Shown here: positions 35,731 through 48,067 of the stretch, in pieces
Layout of the letters: the number at the start of each line of letters is the position of its first letter
How positions within the stretch are numbered: position 1 is the first letter of the stretch
DNA from: Erythrophleum ivorense
Lineage: Eukaryota; Streptophyta; Magnoliopsida; Fabales; Fabaceae
DNA: 64,000 bases
Assembly (NCBI GenBank): GCA_026724425.1
Contig: JAIUCV010000570.1
Span: 310,001-374,000, forward strand
Direction: 5' to 3'
Position numbers and translations under genes: made by a program
Notes under the pieces: model-generated
What the model was told of the DNA's origin: nothing
What the model saw: the letters and a program-made list of their open reading frames with translations, nothing else
Databases searched by the model: none

Positions 35731-37790
35731 AGAATAACCAAATGCATTTAGACCTGATCACAGGCCAATAAAAAAAAAGTTTACAAAAATTGGGCCTGGC
35801 CCCAGTACTGTTTTAAAAAAATAGGCCAGCCCAGCCCAGTCCATAAAATAATTAGTGAAAAGGAGAAAAAGAAATCGGCAATCCTCATTTTTACATCCAA
35901 TAGCAGCTTGAAAAGTACTCTAGCCTATTTACCTGCATCAAATAGCAGCTTGAAAAAAAAAATGGGCTAGAAACTACCATTTATTCTTTAGCCCTTTTAC
36001 CTGCATCCAATAGCAGCTTGAAAAGTAGTCTAAAATTCACATTTAGTTTATCATTTTTGCAATCCTCATGTTTCACAAACAGTATCATCTTAATTAAATT
36101 TCTTCTTTTCTTTCTTTAATCAAGTTTACAGAGCAATACAGAAAGAATATCAAAGTTTCATGAGAATAATATGGTATCACTAAATCTGGACTCAAACTTA
36201 TCAACAGGTCAACACTGATGTGTATAATACAAATACCACAATCGTGGATCATATTCTGTATACAGTTCCATATGAGCTACACAGAAAGAACACAAAGAAA
36301 AGCACACAGAGAGAGAGAGAGAGAATATAGACAAAAGTATGAGTCACCCAAAATAATTAAACAGCATGGACAAAGGAACCAAGCAGAGTCCCCTTTTTTT
36401 CAAGTCTGTGCAGTCAATTTAGTCCTCAAGTTATTCCCCCAACTTAAAACAGTTTACTGCATAACCAACAAACACTCTTCACCTTCCCTCCCTCCTTGCG
36501 CCAATGTTCTACGTGACCACCTTCCTCAGTGTATTCTCCCTTCTACTCCCCTGGTTCTTCACAGAACACAGCTAAGTTTAACCACATATTTTTAGACTAC
36601 AGTAAGTTTCATATCAAGTCAAAACACAGCAAGAAGGTATCACTAGCAAAAATTTAACCCCAAATTTTTATACCACAGCAAGAAGACTAACAGAGATTTA
36701 CTCAAATTTCACAACAAATACATACATCGTCAACTATTAATCAAAACAATTAGATTCATATAACAGAGTTTGCAAACCCAAAAATCAAGTTCGACAATGA
36801 ACTTAATGGTTGCTGAAAGGACCCAAAAAAGGCACATCCCACACAAGCATTTTATCAAACCACTGAACTGCATCTCCCTAGGACAGCCCAGCAGAATTAC
36901 AAGCCATGAACAGAAAAAACCCATGATGGATGACACTGAACCTAAACTAGATAATCAAAGGTTAAAGCAAAAGTACAAACAAATAGACTACATCTTTTGT
37001 CCCAAAGATAAAGTACAAATATCTTCCAGCTCGAAAACCTTGTTCCTGCTTTAGTTTTCGAAAGAGCAAAGAAAAAATAAATTTGAGTGTTGAGAGTGAG
37101 AAGAGGATGACTGGTTGGGTCTGGAATGGGGCTTCTCCAAATTTCAGGGGGCAAAACGCATCAACGACAAGAATTTCGGGCCAGATGTACTGTTCAAGAA
37201 AACGAACTACTACGTAGAAGAAGAGAGAAAGACGAACTCGCTACCTGATCTGCAGAAGAGAGAAGCACGAAGACGATCCCTGAACTCTGAAGCTGCTCGA
37301 CGTCTGGCAATGGTGGCGGAACTCCGAACTCCCCAGCTGCTCTGCTTGCCCCCGTCCAGGGGCAGGGAGCAAGGAGTGCTTTAAACGTCCACTGCAGGAA
37401 CGTCAACTCAAGAAAATGGATTTTAGTGCCCAATTAAGAACAGCAACCATTGGGAGAAGTACGGGGAATCTTCGCTCATCCGTAGTCTACTTAGCGCCAG
37501 TTTGAAAACACGTTAGAAAACTACTTACTTCTCATAAAAAGAGATCTCTCACCACTTTTCCAAATACAGTATTAATCAAATCCTCCCACCTCGCCTGAGT
37601 GGGACCCACCATTCTGTTGCTAATATGGCAAGAACAGAGCACAAAACATGGTACTGCAATTATAATTTTTTAAAAAGAAATTATTATAATGATAATGATA
37701 CAGTGAATAGACAATACGAAACAAACCCAAGCCCATTGTTTCTTTTGAGTTCTGCAGAGAGACTTTCTTCCGAACTATAAAAACTCTAAA
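35731..37790. other. Intergenic stretch with small repeats and a GC-rich island
   Basis: 35,790-35,850 carries GGCCTGGCCCCAG and GGCCAGCCCAGCCCAG, typical of decayed hAT-type MITE ends. 35,890-36,020 contains three copies of a unit with CATCCAATAGCAGCTTGAAA (the middle one altered). 36,308-36,324 is a short (GA)n run. 37,080-37,440 is clearly richer in GC than its surroundings, with short overlapping frames on both strands but no recognisable domain; it may be a 5' UTR/first exon fragment of a captured gene. Confidence 0.45.
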
Positions 37791-37793
37791 AAC

Positions 37794-38095
37794 CCACCAA
37801 AGGTCTGTTGATCTTTGATGTCAAGAGCTGATTAGTAATGACTTAACATCATATGGGTATTGGACGATACAATCACTTGTGACATGAAACTCCAATATCT
37901 GAAGCTTATCTCTAAATTCAACATGAATTCCTCTCCCTGGAGAAAGCAGCATACACACTGGAATATTGAGCAATATTAAATGCTTAAACCTTATTTCTAA
38001 TGTATTAATTTACCAGGCAGATTTTGTGAATTTCATAGAGTTACCATCAGTTCAGACTCCAGAACCAAACTACCCAGTTATCTGTCGGTCTATTG
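37794..38095 (+). repeat. ~300-bp direct repeat, left copy
   Basis: Highly similar to 52,333-52,645 in the same orientation: shared stretches include GGTATTGGACGATACAATC, CTGAAGCTTATCTCTAAATT, TTAAATGCTTAAACC and GAGTTACCATCAGTTCAGAC. The two copies flank the Sirevirus-like element, but each lies to the left of a different feature (this one 270 bp left of the 3' LTR, the other right of the truncated 5' LTR and joined to an LRR intron), so they are not LTRs. Confidence 0.85.
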
Positions 38096-38364
38096 AGTTT
38101 ATCCCTTACTTCCTGACCTATGCTAATTTCTAGTTTAAAGTAAATCACATAAATTTTTCTTAAGTTTTTGTTAAAATTATACAAACTTTTCATGAATATA
38201 ATAATGACATGAAAATTCAGAAAAAAAAAAAAAAAAGTCTTCTTCAAGCTAATCAGATTTACGATGAATAACTTTGGCAATCATAGCTAAACTTCTCATA
38301 TTTTAGAAAAAAAAAATTCAAATATTCAAAAATGACCTAAAGGTAAATTTAATAGCCATCTATC

Positions 38365-39509
38365 TAATAAACACACTAGGAAAGAGGTGAATAGATGTGT
38401 TGTACAAAAAATAAGTTTCTTAAGTTGCAAAAGTGAAAAATTGATTGTTCTTTAAAATTATTAGTTTAAATAAAGGAGACAGATAGTAATGAACACAAGA
38501 CGAGTAAATATAATAGGTAAGTGTGTTAAAGTGGAGTAGTAAGGTGGAGCTATATATAATGCAAATACAGAACTTATGAAGTTTTTAAATGGCACACGTG
38601 ATCCTTGAAAAGTGAAGGAGGCAAGGTTAGCAAATCAAGAAATACAAAAAGAAGAGAATGCACAAAAAAATTTTATCTTGGTTCAACTATTTTCCCTATA
38701 TCTAGTTTCCTTAACAACTTTTAAGGAATTTTTCTTACTAAAGAATAACAAACTTACAAGTATGATAGTTTTTTTTTTTTTTGTGCTCACCATCAACACT
38801 TTTTTCCACACTTAATTGCAATAATCACTAGGGTTTTATATAGCTAACGCTTAACTTTTTCAAAACAACTTTACTAGTCATAAAATTCTTTTTAAGCTCA
38901 AAAAACTTTTGCTTCTTACAAACTGATTTACCAGGGACTAAGCAAGAATAATCTTAAAAGAGTTATTTATTGATTTTCTACACAATATGTTCTACACTTG
39001 TCACTTGAAATTACTTTGTATTTATAGCCATTCTTACTTCTCCTAACCTTTAGAAATAGTTCTGGAGCCCAATGTTCCTTTTAGCCAGACAAAGCACGTT
39101 TTGCTTCTAACGTTCGAATGATTTTTGTGTTGTAGACTTTTGATGCTTAAGTTGCTCTTCCCAATAGTTAGTCTAGTCAACTTGTAATTAATGCTATTAC
39201 GATGCTCAAAATATGGTTAGAGAAATAAAACATTTTTGTACAATAATCAGAGACTAGCGCATCAAATGCTTCTTCTTCCATACTATTTACATAGAGCCCA
39301 TAACTTATTTGTCTTTTATGCATTAATTGATGTGTTGTTTAGCTCATTATCTTTTCTTAGCAATTGAAACATTTACATACCATGGACTGAAACAATTTTG
39401 GTTAGTAAGATTTACTCAAAGGGCCAAAGACTTCAAATGGGCTTTTACATAAATATTCATTAGGTTTTTTTATCATCAAAGTCTTTGGGCTTATAACCTT
39501 GGGCCAACA
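38365..39509 (-). repeat. 3' LTR of the Sirevirus-like element
   Basis: On the minus strand it starts TGTTGGCCCAAGG after a purine tract (AAAAAAGAAGAGAT) at 39,510-39,523; the far end near 38,365 matches the start of the right LTR. 38,440-38,690 is closely similar to 51,930-52,170 (GGAGACAGATAGTAATGAAC, TTTTAAATGGCACACGT, GAGAATGCACAA). About 1,145 bp. Confidence 0.8.
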
Positions 39510-40041
39510 ATCTCTTCTTTTTTATGATGAAAAAACCATTATGCAAAAATTTTATGTAAAAATTCATTTTAAGCTCCCCCCTGAATTTATACATGAGAAA
39601 AATCAAAAAGTAACACTTTATGCTCCCCCTAAATCCATGCAAGATTCAAGCAATAGATAAGTAGGCACAAAATAATATTCACAATTAGACAAATAGGCAA
39701 TATAATTAAGCACAGAATAATCAAAGTAAATCAAAGTTAAGCAATTTGCATAGTGTTCTCCCATTTTTTGTCAATAGCAAAAAAGGTGAAAGTTAAAAAG
39801 TTAGAAGATTAATCCAGCATAAATAAATAGTTCAAGCAATCAAGAGAGTAAAATGTAATAATCCAAAAAAAGAAATTAGGCCATCATTAGCATTTATCAC
39901 AATCATCAAAAGTGTTCCAAAATCAAAAGGCATTGTGAAGTTACTGACTTAGTTGTCGAAAAGCTTGAGATATCTTATCTATAAGACGTATAATTGTAAA
40001 GTCAATGTTTTACAAACATTGTAGGAACTCATTGTGATTAG

Positions 40042-40721
40042 CAGGGTTGTTCACCAGGCTCAAAGGCTCGGTGGGCCCGACCTTGCCCAATCAAATCAAG
40101 TCGAGTTGGCCCGGGCACAAAAAATTTTTTAAAAAAATTTAAGGCCAGGCCGAACTACAAAATCAGGTCGGCCCAGACATCAGGCCAATCCTTAAGGCAA
40201 TAACGGCCTGGCTCGACCCTCAAAATAAATTTATTTTTTTTAAAAATATTTTTTTATGAAAATTTATATCAAAATTTTAATTTTTTTAAGAATAAAATAT
40301 AATTTTATAAAAAACTATATATAAATTTTTTAAGTATTATTTTATAATTTTCATAATAAATTTAGGTTACTCTTAAAAGATATATTAATCTAATCAAATC
40401 TAAAAAAATAAAAAAAAATATTTGTTATTAAAACTTATACCAAAATTTTAATATTTTAAAGATAAAATATAATTTTATAAAGATTTATATAAAATTTTAC
40501 TTTTTTTAAAGTCATTTTATAATTTTTATGATAAATTAAAAAAAAATGTCGGGCCACCCAATTTAGCCTAACCTTGCCCTATATTAAATCTGGCTAGGCA
40601 GGGCCAAGCTCGGATTAGGGCAACAGGTTTTAATTTTGAAGCTCCTTTAAAATCGGGCCAAGCATCAAGTATGACCAAAGCCCTACCCGGCCCGACCCAT
40701 GTACACCCCTAGCGATTAGCT
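40042..40721. mobile_element. hAT-type non-autonomous element, 680 bp
   Basis: Ends CAGGGTTGTTCA and, from the other side, TAGGGGTGTACA, hAT-like termini. Flanking 8-bp duplications GTGATTAG (40,034-40,041) and GCGATTAG (40,722-40,729), one mismatch. Subterminal regions are rich in GGGCCCGACC / GGCCCGACCC, the interior is AT-rich. No transposase. Inserted between the env-like region and the 3' LTR of the Sirevirus-like element. Confidence 0.8.
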
Positions 40722-40729
40722 TGAAAAGC

Positions 40730-42900
40730 CAGTTTTGTATCATGCAGCTTGATAATGATGAAATCCAATTGTTGATGAATGACTCCTTGACTACTAATCA
40801 TATGATGAATGGAGCCAACATTAGTTGCTAATGAATCAAAATCATTGCGAAGCAATTGAACATTTGAGTTTAAGGTACGAAGAAGCCAAAGAACTTCTTT
40901 ATTAGATTATAGAGCAAAGCCAAAAGAAGGTGAAGGAGAATAAAGGGGAGGAAAGTTTGGTGGTGGAGGTGGTGAGAAAGGCAGAGGATTGGTTGGAAGA
41001 GGAAGGGTAAAGGGTGGCGTACCTTGAGGAGTTGGAGGAGAAAATGGTGGAGTTAGAGGAGTAGGAGAAGATGAAAGAGACAGAGGAAGAAAGTTAGCAA
41101 TTTCTTTCTTTAGAGAAAGCAAAATGATAGTAGGATGATGAGATATGTTGTCATCAAAAGTGGAAGAATGAGTGGAGTCAATAATTTTTCATCATTTATA
41201 AGAAGGGGTGGCTGTGGAGGATAAGTGTCGGGGGATGATAGAAGAGAAGTTTGATGAGGTGAAGTTGGTAGAGAAGGAACGGGTTCATAAGGCAGTGGAG
41301 GATGGTCATCACTTAATGGTTCATTTGAAGTAGGTGGCGGATGATCATCATTTGGTAAAGGAGGAATGGCTTTAATTGAATTAGGTGGAGGATCTTGGTG
41401 ACTAGATAAAGTGGATGGTGGAGGAACTTGATTGGATGGGCTAGGGAGGATGGTCCTCACTTGGTGGAGAACGAGTAGGTTCACTGAGTAAAGGAGAAGG
41501 AAGATGCATAGGAGAAGATTGGGTTAGAGGATTAATAGTGGCAGAGAAAGAAGTGTCCTTTGGCAAATGAGCATAAAAAACATCATAAGTGGAGGACTTT
41601 CTTGCCTCTAAATGGTGTAGATTTCTTCTTACTCTTGGAGGAGGAGGGCCTAATGGTCTTTAACAAAGTTTGGTCAAAAGTAAGGGGTAATCTTGTTGAA
41701 CATTGAGAATTTAATTATACTTAAGCCAAAAGGCTTTAAGATTAGCTTGGAACTCCTAAAGGTCATAGTTCCTTATCCATTCAATCCTAATGAGTGTATA
41801 TTTCATTTAATGTAATGACATGTTATTGTATGATCTAGAAATTACTTGAGACTAATATTATCCTTCAAAGTTTATGCCCTACCATTTAAAAACCCATGTA
41901 AGAAGTATTTTATAAGGAAGACTTTATGCTTGACCAAAACCTCGTACAGCTTCCTCTATATAATTGAGCATAAAAAAGTACATATCAATTCCTTGTTGTG
42001 TCATTAAATTAAATACCTAGAAAATATCTCTTCACAATATTATATCCAGAGACTGAATTCACAAAAACACTATGGATCTAATAATATATACAACAACTTC
42101 GATATTGGAATGTAAGGGCCTAGGCATTGGTCTTTCTTCAACTTACCAAATCTTTCCTCTTAACAACCAAATCATATGGTTCAATATAAGATGTTTTCAT
42201 TTATGTGGACTAGGACTAACTAACAAAGTAATATTGGGGTTTGTTATTGAATGAGACCCCAAAAATTTTTTCCAGTGTGTTGATTCTATAGTAATCAATT
42301 TACCATTTACCAAAGAACTCAATACTTTTCCATTTTTGACAACAACCAGATTGTAATTAAATTCTTGAACCAAATCTTCATAGATCGATTCATCTATTAT
42401 TATTAAAGGTACCCAACCTACATTCTTAAACTCTAGTTCTAGAAAGCAATTTAACTGAGTCAATTTTACATGCCTTCTAGTTGCAATAAGACGATGCTAG
42501 AAGTCAACTAGGTACTAGTCCAAATGTTCTTAGGTATGAAATTTTGGTATAAGGTAAGTGAAGTCTTTTGGACTTTCTTTGGTTTCACCCACCTTTTTCT
42601 TGCCTCTTCCTTATGCTCTGGGAGTTTTCTTAGTTGGGGTTTCCTGGATGACTACCCCTTTTAACATTTTCAAAAAATTTTCAATCATCTCAGTTTCCTC
42701 CCATTCTGGGTCTTCATCTAAATCCCTCTTTCTCTTTGTTTGTTTACTTTGGTTGGTTATCTTCTTTATTTCCCTCTTCCTTTATTGTGCTATTTTCTTT
42801 TCATAGAGTTTTTGTAATGCCAGTTTTTTCTTAGGGTCTTCTACTTTAACATCAATTACTTCTTCAACAAGGATGAATTTCTTTTGCTATTAAGACTTTC
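40730..42900 (-). pseudogene. env-like (proline-rich) ORF remnant of the Sirevirus-like element
   Basis: Located between pol and the 3' LTR, sense with pol. The N-terminal part is lysine-rich (KKLALQKLYEKKIAQ, KRKRDLDEDPEWEE). 42,463-42,197 resembles the 'putative plant transposon protein' domain (LELEFKNVGWVPL, VVKNGKVLSSLVNGKLI). 41,484-40,907 is strongly proline-rich (PPPSTLSSHQDPPPN, FSPPPPPNFPPLYSP). The end (40,890-40,760) is a heptad-like segment suggestive of coiled coil. This layout matches the env-like ORF of SIRE1-type elements, whose function is unproven. Many stops; described only, it is not intact. Confidence 0.65.
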
Positions 42901-43299
42901 AAAGATGAAATGTGAATCAATTTATGGGTTGATTCATTGAAGGTTAGAGCAACTACTTTAGAAAAAATGCTTCAGTTCCTACTTTAAGCAATTTTTCAAG
43001 AAAAAGATTTCTACAACTGTCATTTTTTTATATGAACTCACTATTAGCCAGATGATGCACATTTTTTTGAGAAAATTGTAATGTTGTAACAAATGCCTTA
43101 AAATGCGTGGTGAAAAAAGCCAAAACAATTTTAAATTTTCAAATTTGAGCACTTTACATGTGTTGACAGAGAGATAAATGCAAAAAAAATGCCAATAAAA
43201 AATAAAACATGCATTTTCTCAAAAATAATAATAATAACTAAAAAATGACATGTGACATATTTTATTATGAGAATGAGGTGGAGAAGAGATATATTATAG

Positions 43300-44925
43300 C
43301 AAATAGTGGAGGATCATCTTCCTTCCACTTCAAACTACTCAATAAAGGCAATCACATATGATTAATCATATCAAGCTTATTTCTTAGATCCATAAATCTA
43401 CTCTCAAGCAAAGGTTTTGTATATATGTCAACAAGTTGGTTCTTAGTATGAACATAGATTATCTCTACATTTTTTTGTTGCATATGATCTCAGATAAAGT
43501 GATGTTTTACTTCAATGTGTTTAGTCCGAGAGTAATATATGGGATTTTTAGTGAGGTAAATGACATTTGTGTTGTAACAAAATATTGAAACACAATTGAA
43601 ACTGAGTGAATAATCTTGAAGTTGATGCTTCATTCACAGTAATTGAATGCAGCAATTTCCAACTGCTATGTACTTAGCTTTAATAGTGGAAAAAGCCATA
43701 GAACTTTGCTTCTTGCTATACTAAGATACTAATAAGTTATCAAGAAACTAGCAACAACCACTAGTGCTTTTTCTATCTAGTTTGTCTCTAGTAAAGTCTA
43801 TATTTGCATATCCCACTATATTGAAATCATTAGATCTGGGATACTACAAACCGTAGTTTTGTGTCCCCATTAGATATCTAAATATTCTCTTAATGGCAGT
43901 AAAATATGATTCTTTAGAATTAATTTAAAATTGTGACACTTATATACACTAAACATGATGTCAGGTCTACTAGTTGTTAAATACAATAATGATCCAATCA
44001 TATCATGATATTTCTTTTGATCAAAATTCTTATCATTCTCATATTTTTCTTGAGTGAAAAAGAGACACATATGAGTTTCCACTGGTTTGGAATTCTCGAA
44101 TCCATACTTGTTGATCAATTCTTTAGTACACTTTGCTTGATTAATGAAGGTTACTTCACTTGTTTATCTGATTTGCAGTCTGAGAAAGAAGTTTAATTCC
44201 CCCATTATACTTATTTCAAATTCCCTTTTTATTAATTTGGTAAATTTTTTGCACAAAAATATATTAGTACTACCAAAAATTATATCATTTACATAAATTT
44301 ATACAATCAAAGATTCATTATTACTTTTCTTAATGAAAATTGTAGTATCAAGCTTTTCTCTTAAAAACCTATTTTTTAAGAGAAAAGTGCTCAGCCATTC
44401 ATACTAAGCTTTAAGAGCTTCTTTTATACTATATAAAGCCTTTGACAGCTTATACACATGGTTGGGCAACTTTTTATCTTTGAAATTCGGGGTTGCTTAA
44501 CATATACCTCTTATGTTATATAACCATTCAAAAAAGCACTTTTAACATCCATTTGATAAAATTTAAAGTTCATATGAAAAGCATATGCAAGCAACATTCT
44601 TATGGATTCTAATATAGCAACAAGAGCATATGTTTAATCAAAATCTATACTTGTTGTGTAAAACTTTAAGCCACTAATCTAGTCTTATTCCTAACAACAT
44701 TACCTTGCTCATCGAGTTTGTTGCAGAATACCCATTTTGTTCCAATGATTGATGCTCCTTTTGGCTGCTTTACTAAACTCCATACTTGATTTCTTTCAAA
44801 TTGATGAAGTTCTTCCTCCATGGCAAATATCCATTTTTCATCTCCTGAAGCTTCATCAACAATTTTGGGCTTAATTTGGGTCAATACCATCCTACTAGTT
44901 CTAAATAAGGATCTAGTATGCATCC
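43300..44925 (-). pseudogene. Sirevirus reverse transcriptase and RNase H remnant
   Basis: 44,923-44,666 reads MEEELHQFERNQVWSLVKQP and IGTKWVFCNKLDEQGNVVRN, the start of copia RT. 44,118-43,870 reads YGFENSKPVETHM and YHDMIGSLLYLTTSRPDIMF, the RT-RNase H junction. The frame is broken between and after these blocks; 43,300-43,860 holds the decayed RNase H end. Confidence 0.8.
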
Positions 44926-44929
44926 TTTC

Positions 44930-46560
44930 ATTTGGATTTGCAATGATAAACTAGGATGGATAAATGAAAGAGTGTCTCCACTCTCTTGGAAGCCTAATAT
45001 CCCTTGGTGCAGGTTCTGGTAGATTTGATTGTTGTTCGTTTATAACTACTCCAACTTCTATATCTTGATGATCCTAATTGCTTCTGTCATTATCTTTATT
45101 TTATTGATAAGAAAAATTTTCTAAATTTTGCTCAATGTTCCACTTTAAAATTTCTTGATTATTTAGAGGATCAACTTTGCTCCAACTTTTGTCAGCTATT
45201 TTTAAAGGACTTGTGTAAATTTCTTTGCATCCTTCATTTGCCTTATTTGCTAATCTATAATTTCAATGGAGGAAAAACTAACTTTTTTTTTTTGCAATAT
45301 TCTCATCTTCATCTGTATACACTTTTCTTCTTACAGAAGACTTAGTATCTTTGAAAACAACATGCATAGGCTCCTCAACTACCATGATTCTTTTATTGTA
45401 AACTTTATATACTTTACTGGATGTTGAATAACCTAAGAAGATTTCTTCATTACTTATGGCATTAAATTTTCCTAAATTATTTCCCCCATTATTGTGAATA
45501 AAATACTTACATCCAAATGCATGAAAATAGCTAACATTGAGTTTTCAATCTTTTCACAACTTATATAGAGTCTTTTTAAGAATGGGTCTTATAAGATAAC
45601 CATTCAAGATATAAAAAGTTGTATTTATAGCTTCAGCCTAAAAATATTTTGGAAGATCATTTTTCATGAACATGGTTTTAGCCATATCTTGAAGAGTTCA
45701 ATTTTTTCTTTCAACTGCTTTATTCTGTTGTAGAATTCGTAGGGCAAAGAAGTTATGGCTAAAACCCTATTTATCACAGAAATCCTCAAACAGCTTGTTT
45801 TCAAATTTTTTGCCATGATCACTCCGAATACTAGATATTAGATACCCTTACTCTCTTTGAACTTTTTTGCAAAAGATAACAAAGTTCTCAAATATCTCAT
45901 CCTTATGAGAAAGGAAGAAGACCCATATGAATCTAAAGTAGTTATCAATGATTGTAAAGACATAGTCTTTACCACTGAAGCTTCGAGTTTACATAGGGCC
46001 AAAGAAATCCATCTATAATAATTGGAGTGATTTAGAGGAGGAAACAAACTTATTTATCTTAAAGGAGGATCTAGCATATTTCCCTATTTGGCATGTATCA
46101 CAAAGATGGTCCTGTTCAAAGTCTAACATTGGTAGACTTTTTACAAGATCTAATTTAGATAACTTAGATATAGTATGCATGCTTGCATGGTCACATTTTT
46201 TATGCCACACCCAAGTATCATTATATATTGAGGAAAGACAAGTTATATTCTTTAAACTAAGATGATTAGAATTTAGAAAGTATATGTTTTCAAAATTTTG
46301 GCCAACAAACAAGGCTTTATTTTCATTATAGACCATACAATATATGGGATCAAAAACTACTTTATATTCTCTATCACATAGTTAACTAATACTTAGTAAG
46401 TTGTGCTTTAACCTAACAACAAGAGAAACATTACCTAAGCAAAAATTTTTAGTAAGTTCTACTTTACCTATTCCTACGATTTTACCCTTTTTTCAATCTC
46501 CAAATGTAACAAATCCTCCATCTTTCTTGGTGAAGGATAAAAACTAAAATGGGTCATCAA
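44930..46560 (-). pseudogene. Sirevirus GAG-pre-integrase and integrase remnant
   Basis: 46,336-46,013 reads WVWHKKCDHASMHTISKLSK and CDTCQIGKYARSSF, the HHCC zinc finger of copia integrase. Beyond it IIDNYFRFIWVFFLSHKDE and SIRSDHGKKFEN (45,975-45,790) are the catalytic core with two of the acidic residues. Stops and frameshifts throughout. Confidence 0.8.
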
Positions 46561-46879
46561 TCATATGTTTGGAATAGCCACTATCTAGAAACTACTGTTA
46601 TTTTAAAATTCTCCCTTTTAAGCAAACTTAAAACAATTTCATCATTTCTTAGGTATCCAAATATTTTTGGATCTTTTTATTAGTACTAGAAGTAATGATT
46701 TCTTTTAGAATGCATACAAGTTTTCCTTTCTTATGTTTACACTTGTGGCATGCAAGACCAATTTTATTGCAATGTAAACATATTGTGGATAATGTTGCTT
46801 TAATAAAGAAATTTTTGTACAACTTAACATTTGTTCTTCCATCATAATCTATTCTAGATTGATAGAATATGTATTTTTT

Positions 46880-48067
46880 TTATCCTAAAAGCAAATTTAA
46901 ATTCTCTTCCCCTTTGACAAAGTTAGCCAAGTCTTTTGTTAGTTTTGTAACCTATTGATTCAAAATTTTATTTTCTTCTAAAATTGATTCTAATTTTAGT
47001 TTGAGATTTTTGAGTATTTTCCTCCAAGTCAGAATTTATTTTAAGTTGTTCCTTATATTTAGTGAGCAGATTTTTGAAGTCAACTAGTAATTTATTAAAC
47101 ATTTCATCCAACTCATCATAAGATAAATGATTTTCATGTATTACCTCTTTTTTCTTCAAATTCCATAAAGCACATGTTTGTCATTTCCTATTTGAATTCT
47201 TCTTCCTCCTCCTCGTCATCACTTTAAGCAGCCATGACTTTCTTCTTACTATGTATTTTGATAGATTTTCTTCTTAAATATGGACACTTTAATCTAATGT
47301 GTCTATTTTTGCCACATTTGAAATAAGTGATGGTATTTTGCATAGGTACTTCTCTTTTCTAATTCCCTTTGGTCTTTAAGAAGTCATTTTTCTTCTTTGC
47401 ATATTTTTCTAGTCTTTTGGAAAAAAAGGTTTGATCATCTTGCTCTCCTTCTTCTGTCTCAATAGGATGTTCTTCTAATACTATAGCTTGTAGTGCCAAC
47501 ATTTTTCTTCTTTGTTCCAACTCATGCCTTTTGAGATGATTCTACTCATACATAATGAGTATTCCTCTGAACTCATCATATGAAATGGCTTGCAAATTTT
47601 CACTTTCAATGGAGTCTACTTTGAATTGCTATTTTTGTGGCAAGCTTTTAAGGATTTTTTGATTAAGCTCATAATTTGTGTATTGGTGATCAAGAACCTT
47701 CAAGTCTCCAACCAATTTAACAAACCGGTTGTACATTTCCTCAACATCTTCTTCTTCTTTCAAATGAAATAGTTCAAATTCATAAACAAGCACATTAAGA
47801 TTACTTTCTTTAACCTTTGATGTTCCTTCTGCATGACTATGACCCTTTCCTACATCTCTTTAGCTATTTCATAGCTCTAGATTTTGTCATATTCTAATCT
47901 ACTGATGGCGTAACAAATGATATTTCTAGCACAATAACTGCATTGCGCCAATTTTATGTCATCCTCTATCAACTCACTTCTAGATTTCTTAACAGTAGCT
48001 CCTGTTGTCGATCCACTTTCTGAGGCTTCTATGGTCCATCCTAGATAACTTCCCACACCAGGTAATC
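46880..48067 (-). pseudogene. Sirevirus gag, main part with degenerate zinc knuckle
   Basis: Minus strand from 48,062: DYLVWEVI continues gag from beyond the solo LTR; then VYEFELFHLKEEEDVEEMYN, FVKLVGDLKVLDHQYTNYEL and a knuckle YFKCGKNRHIRLKC near 47,320 in which the first cysteine is replaced by tyrosine. A coiled-coil-like region (KKEVIHENHLSYDELDEMF) lies at 47,100. Several stops. Confidence 0.75.

Noticed and set aside
36218..37054. Plus-strand frames of 94 and 125 codons as genes
   Set aside because: Low-complexity composition, no recognisable domain, no paralogue in the window and no splice or start context that distinguishes them from chance.
47480..47500. CTTGTAGTG as the right end of the CACTA element
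   Set aside because: It lies within the Sirevirus gag remnant, 46 kb from the CACTA start, and no subterminal array is next to it.
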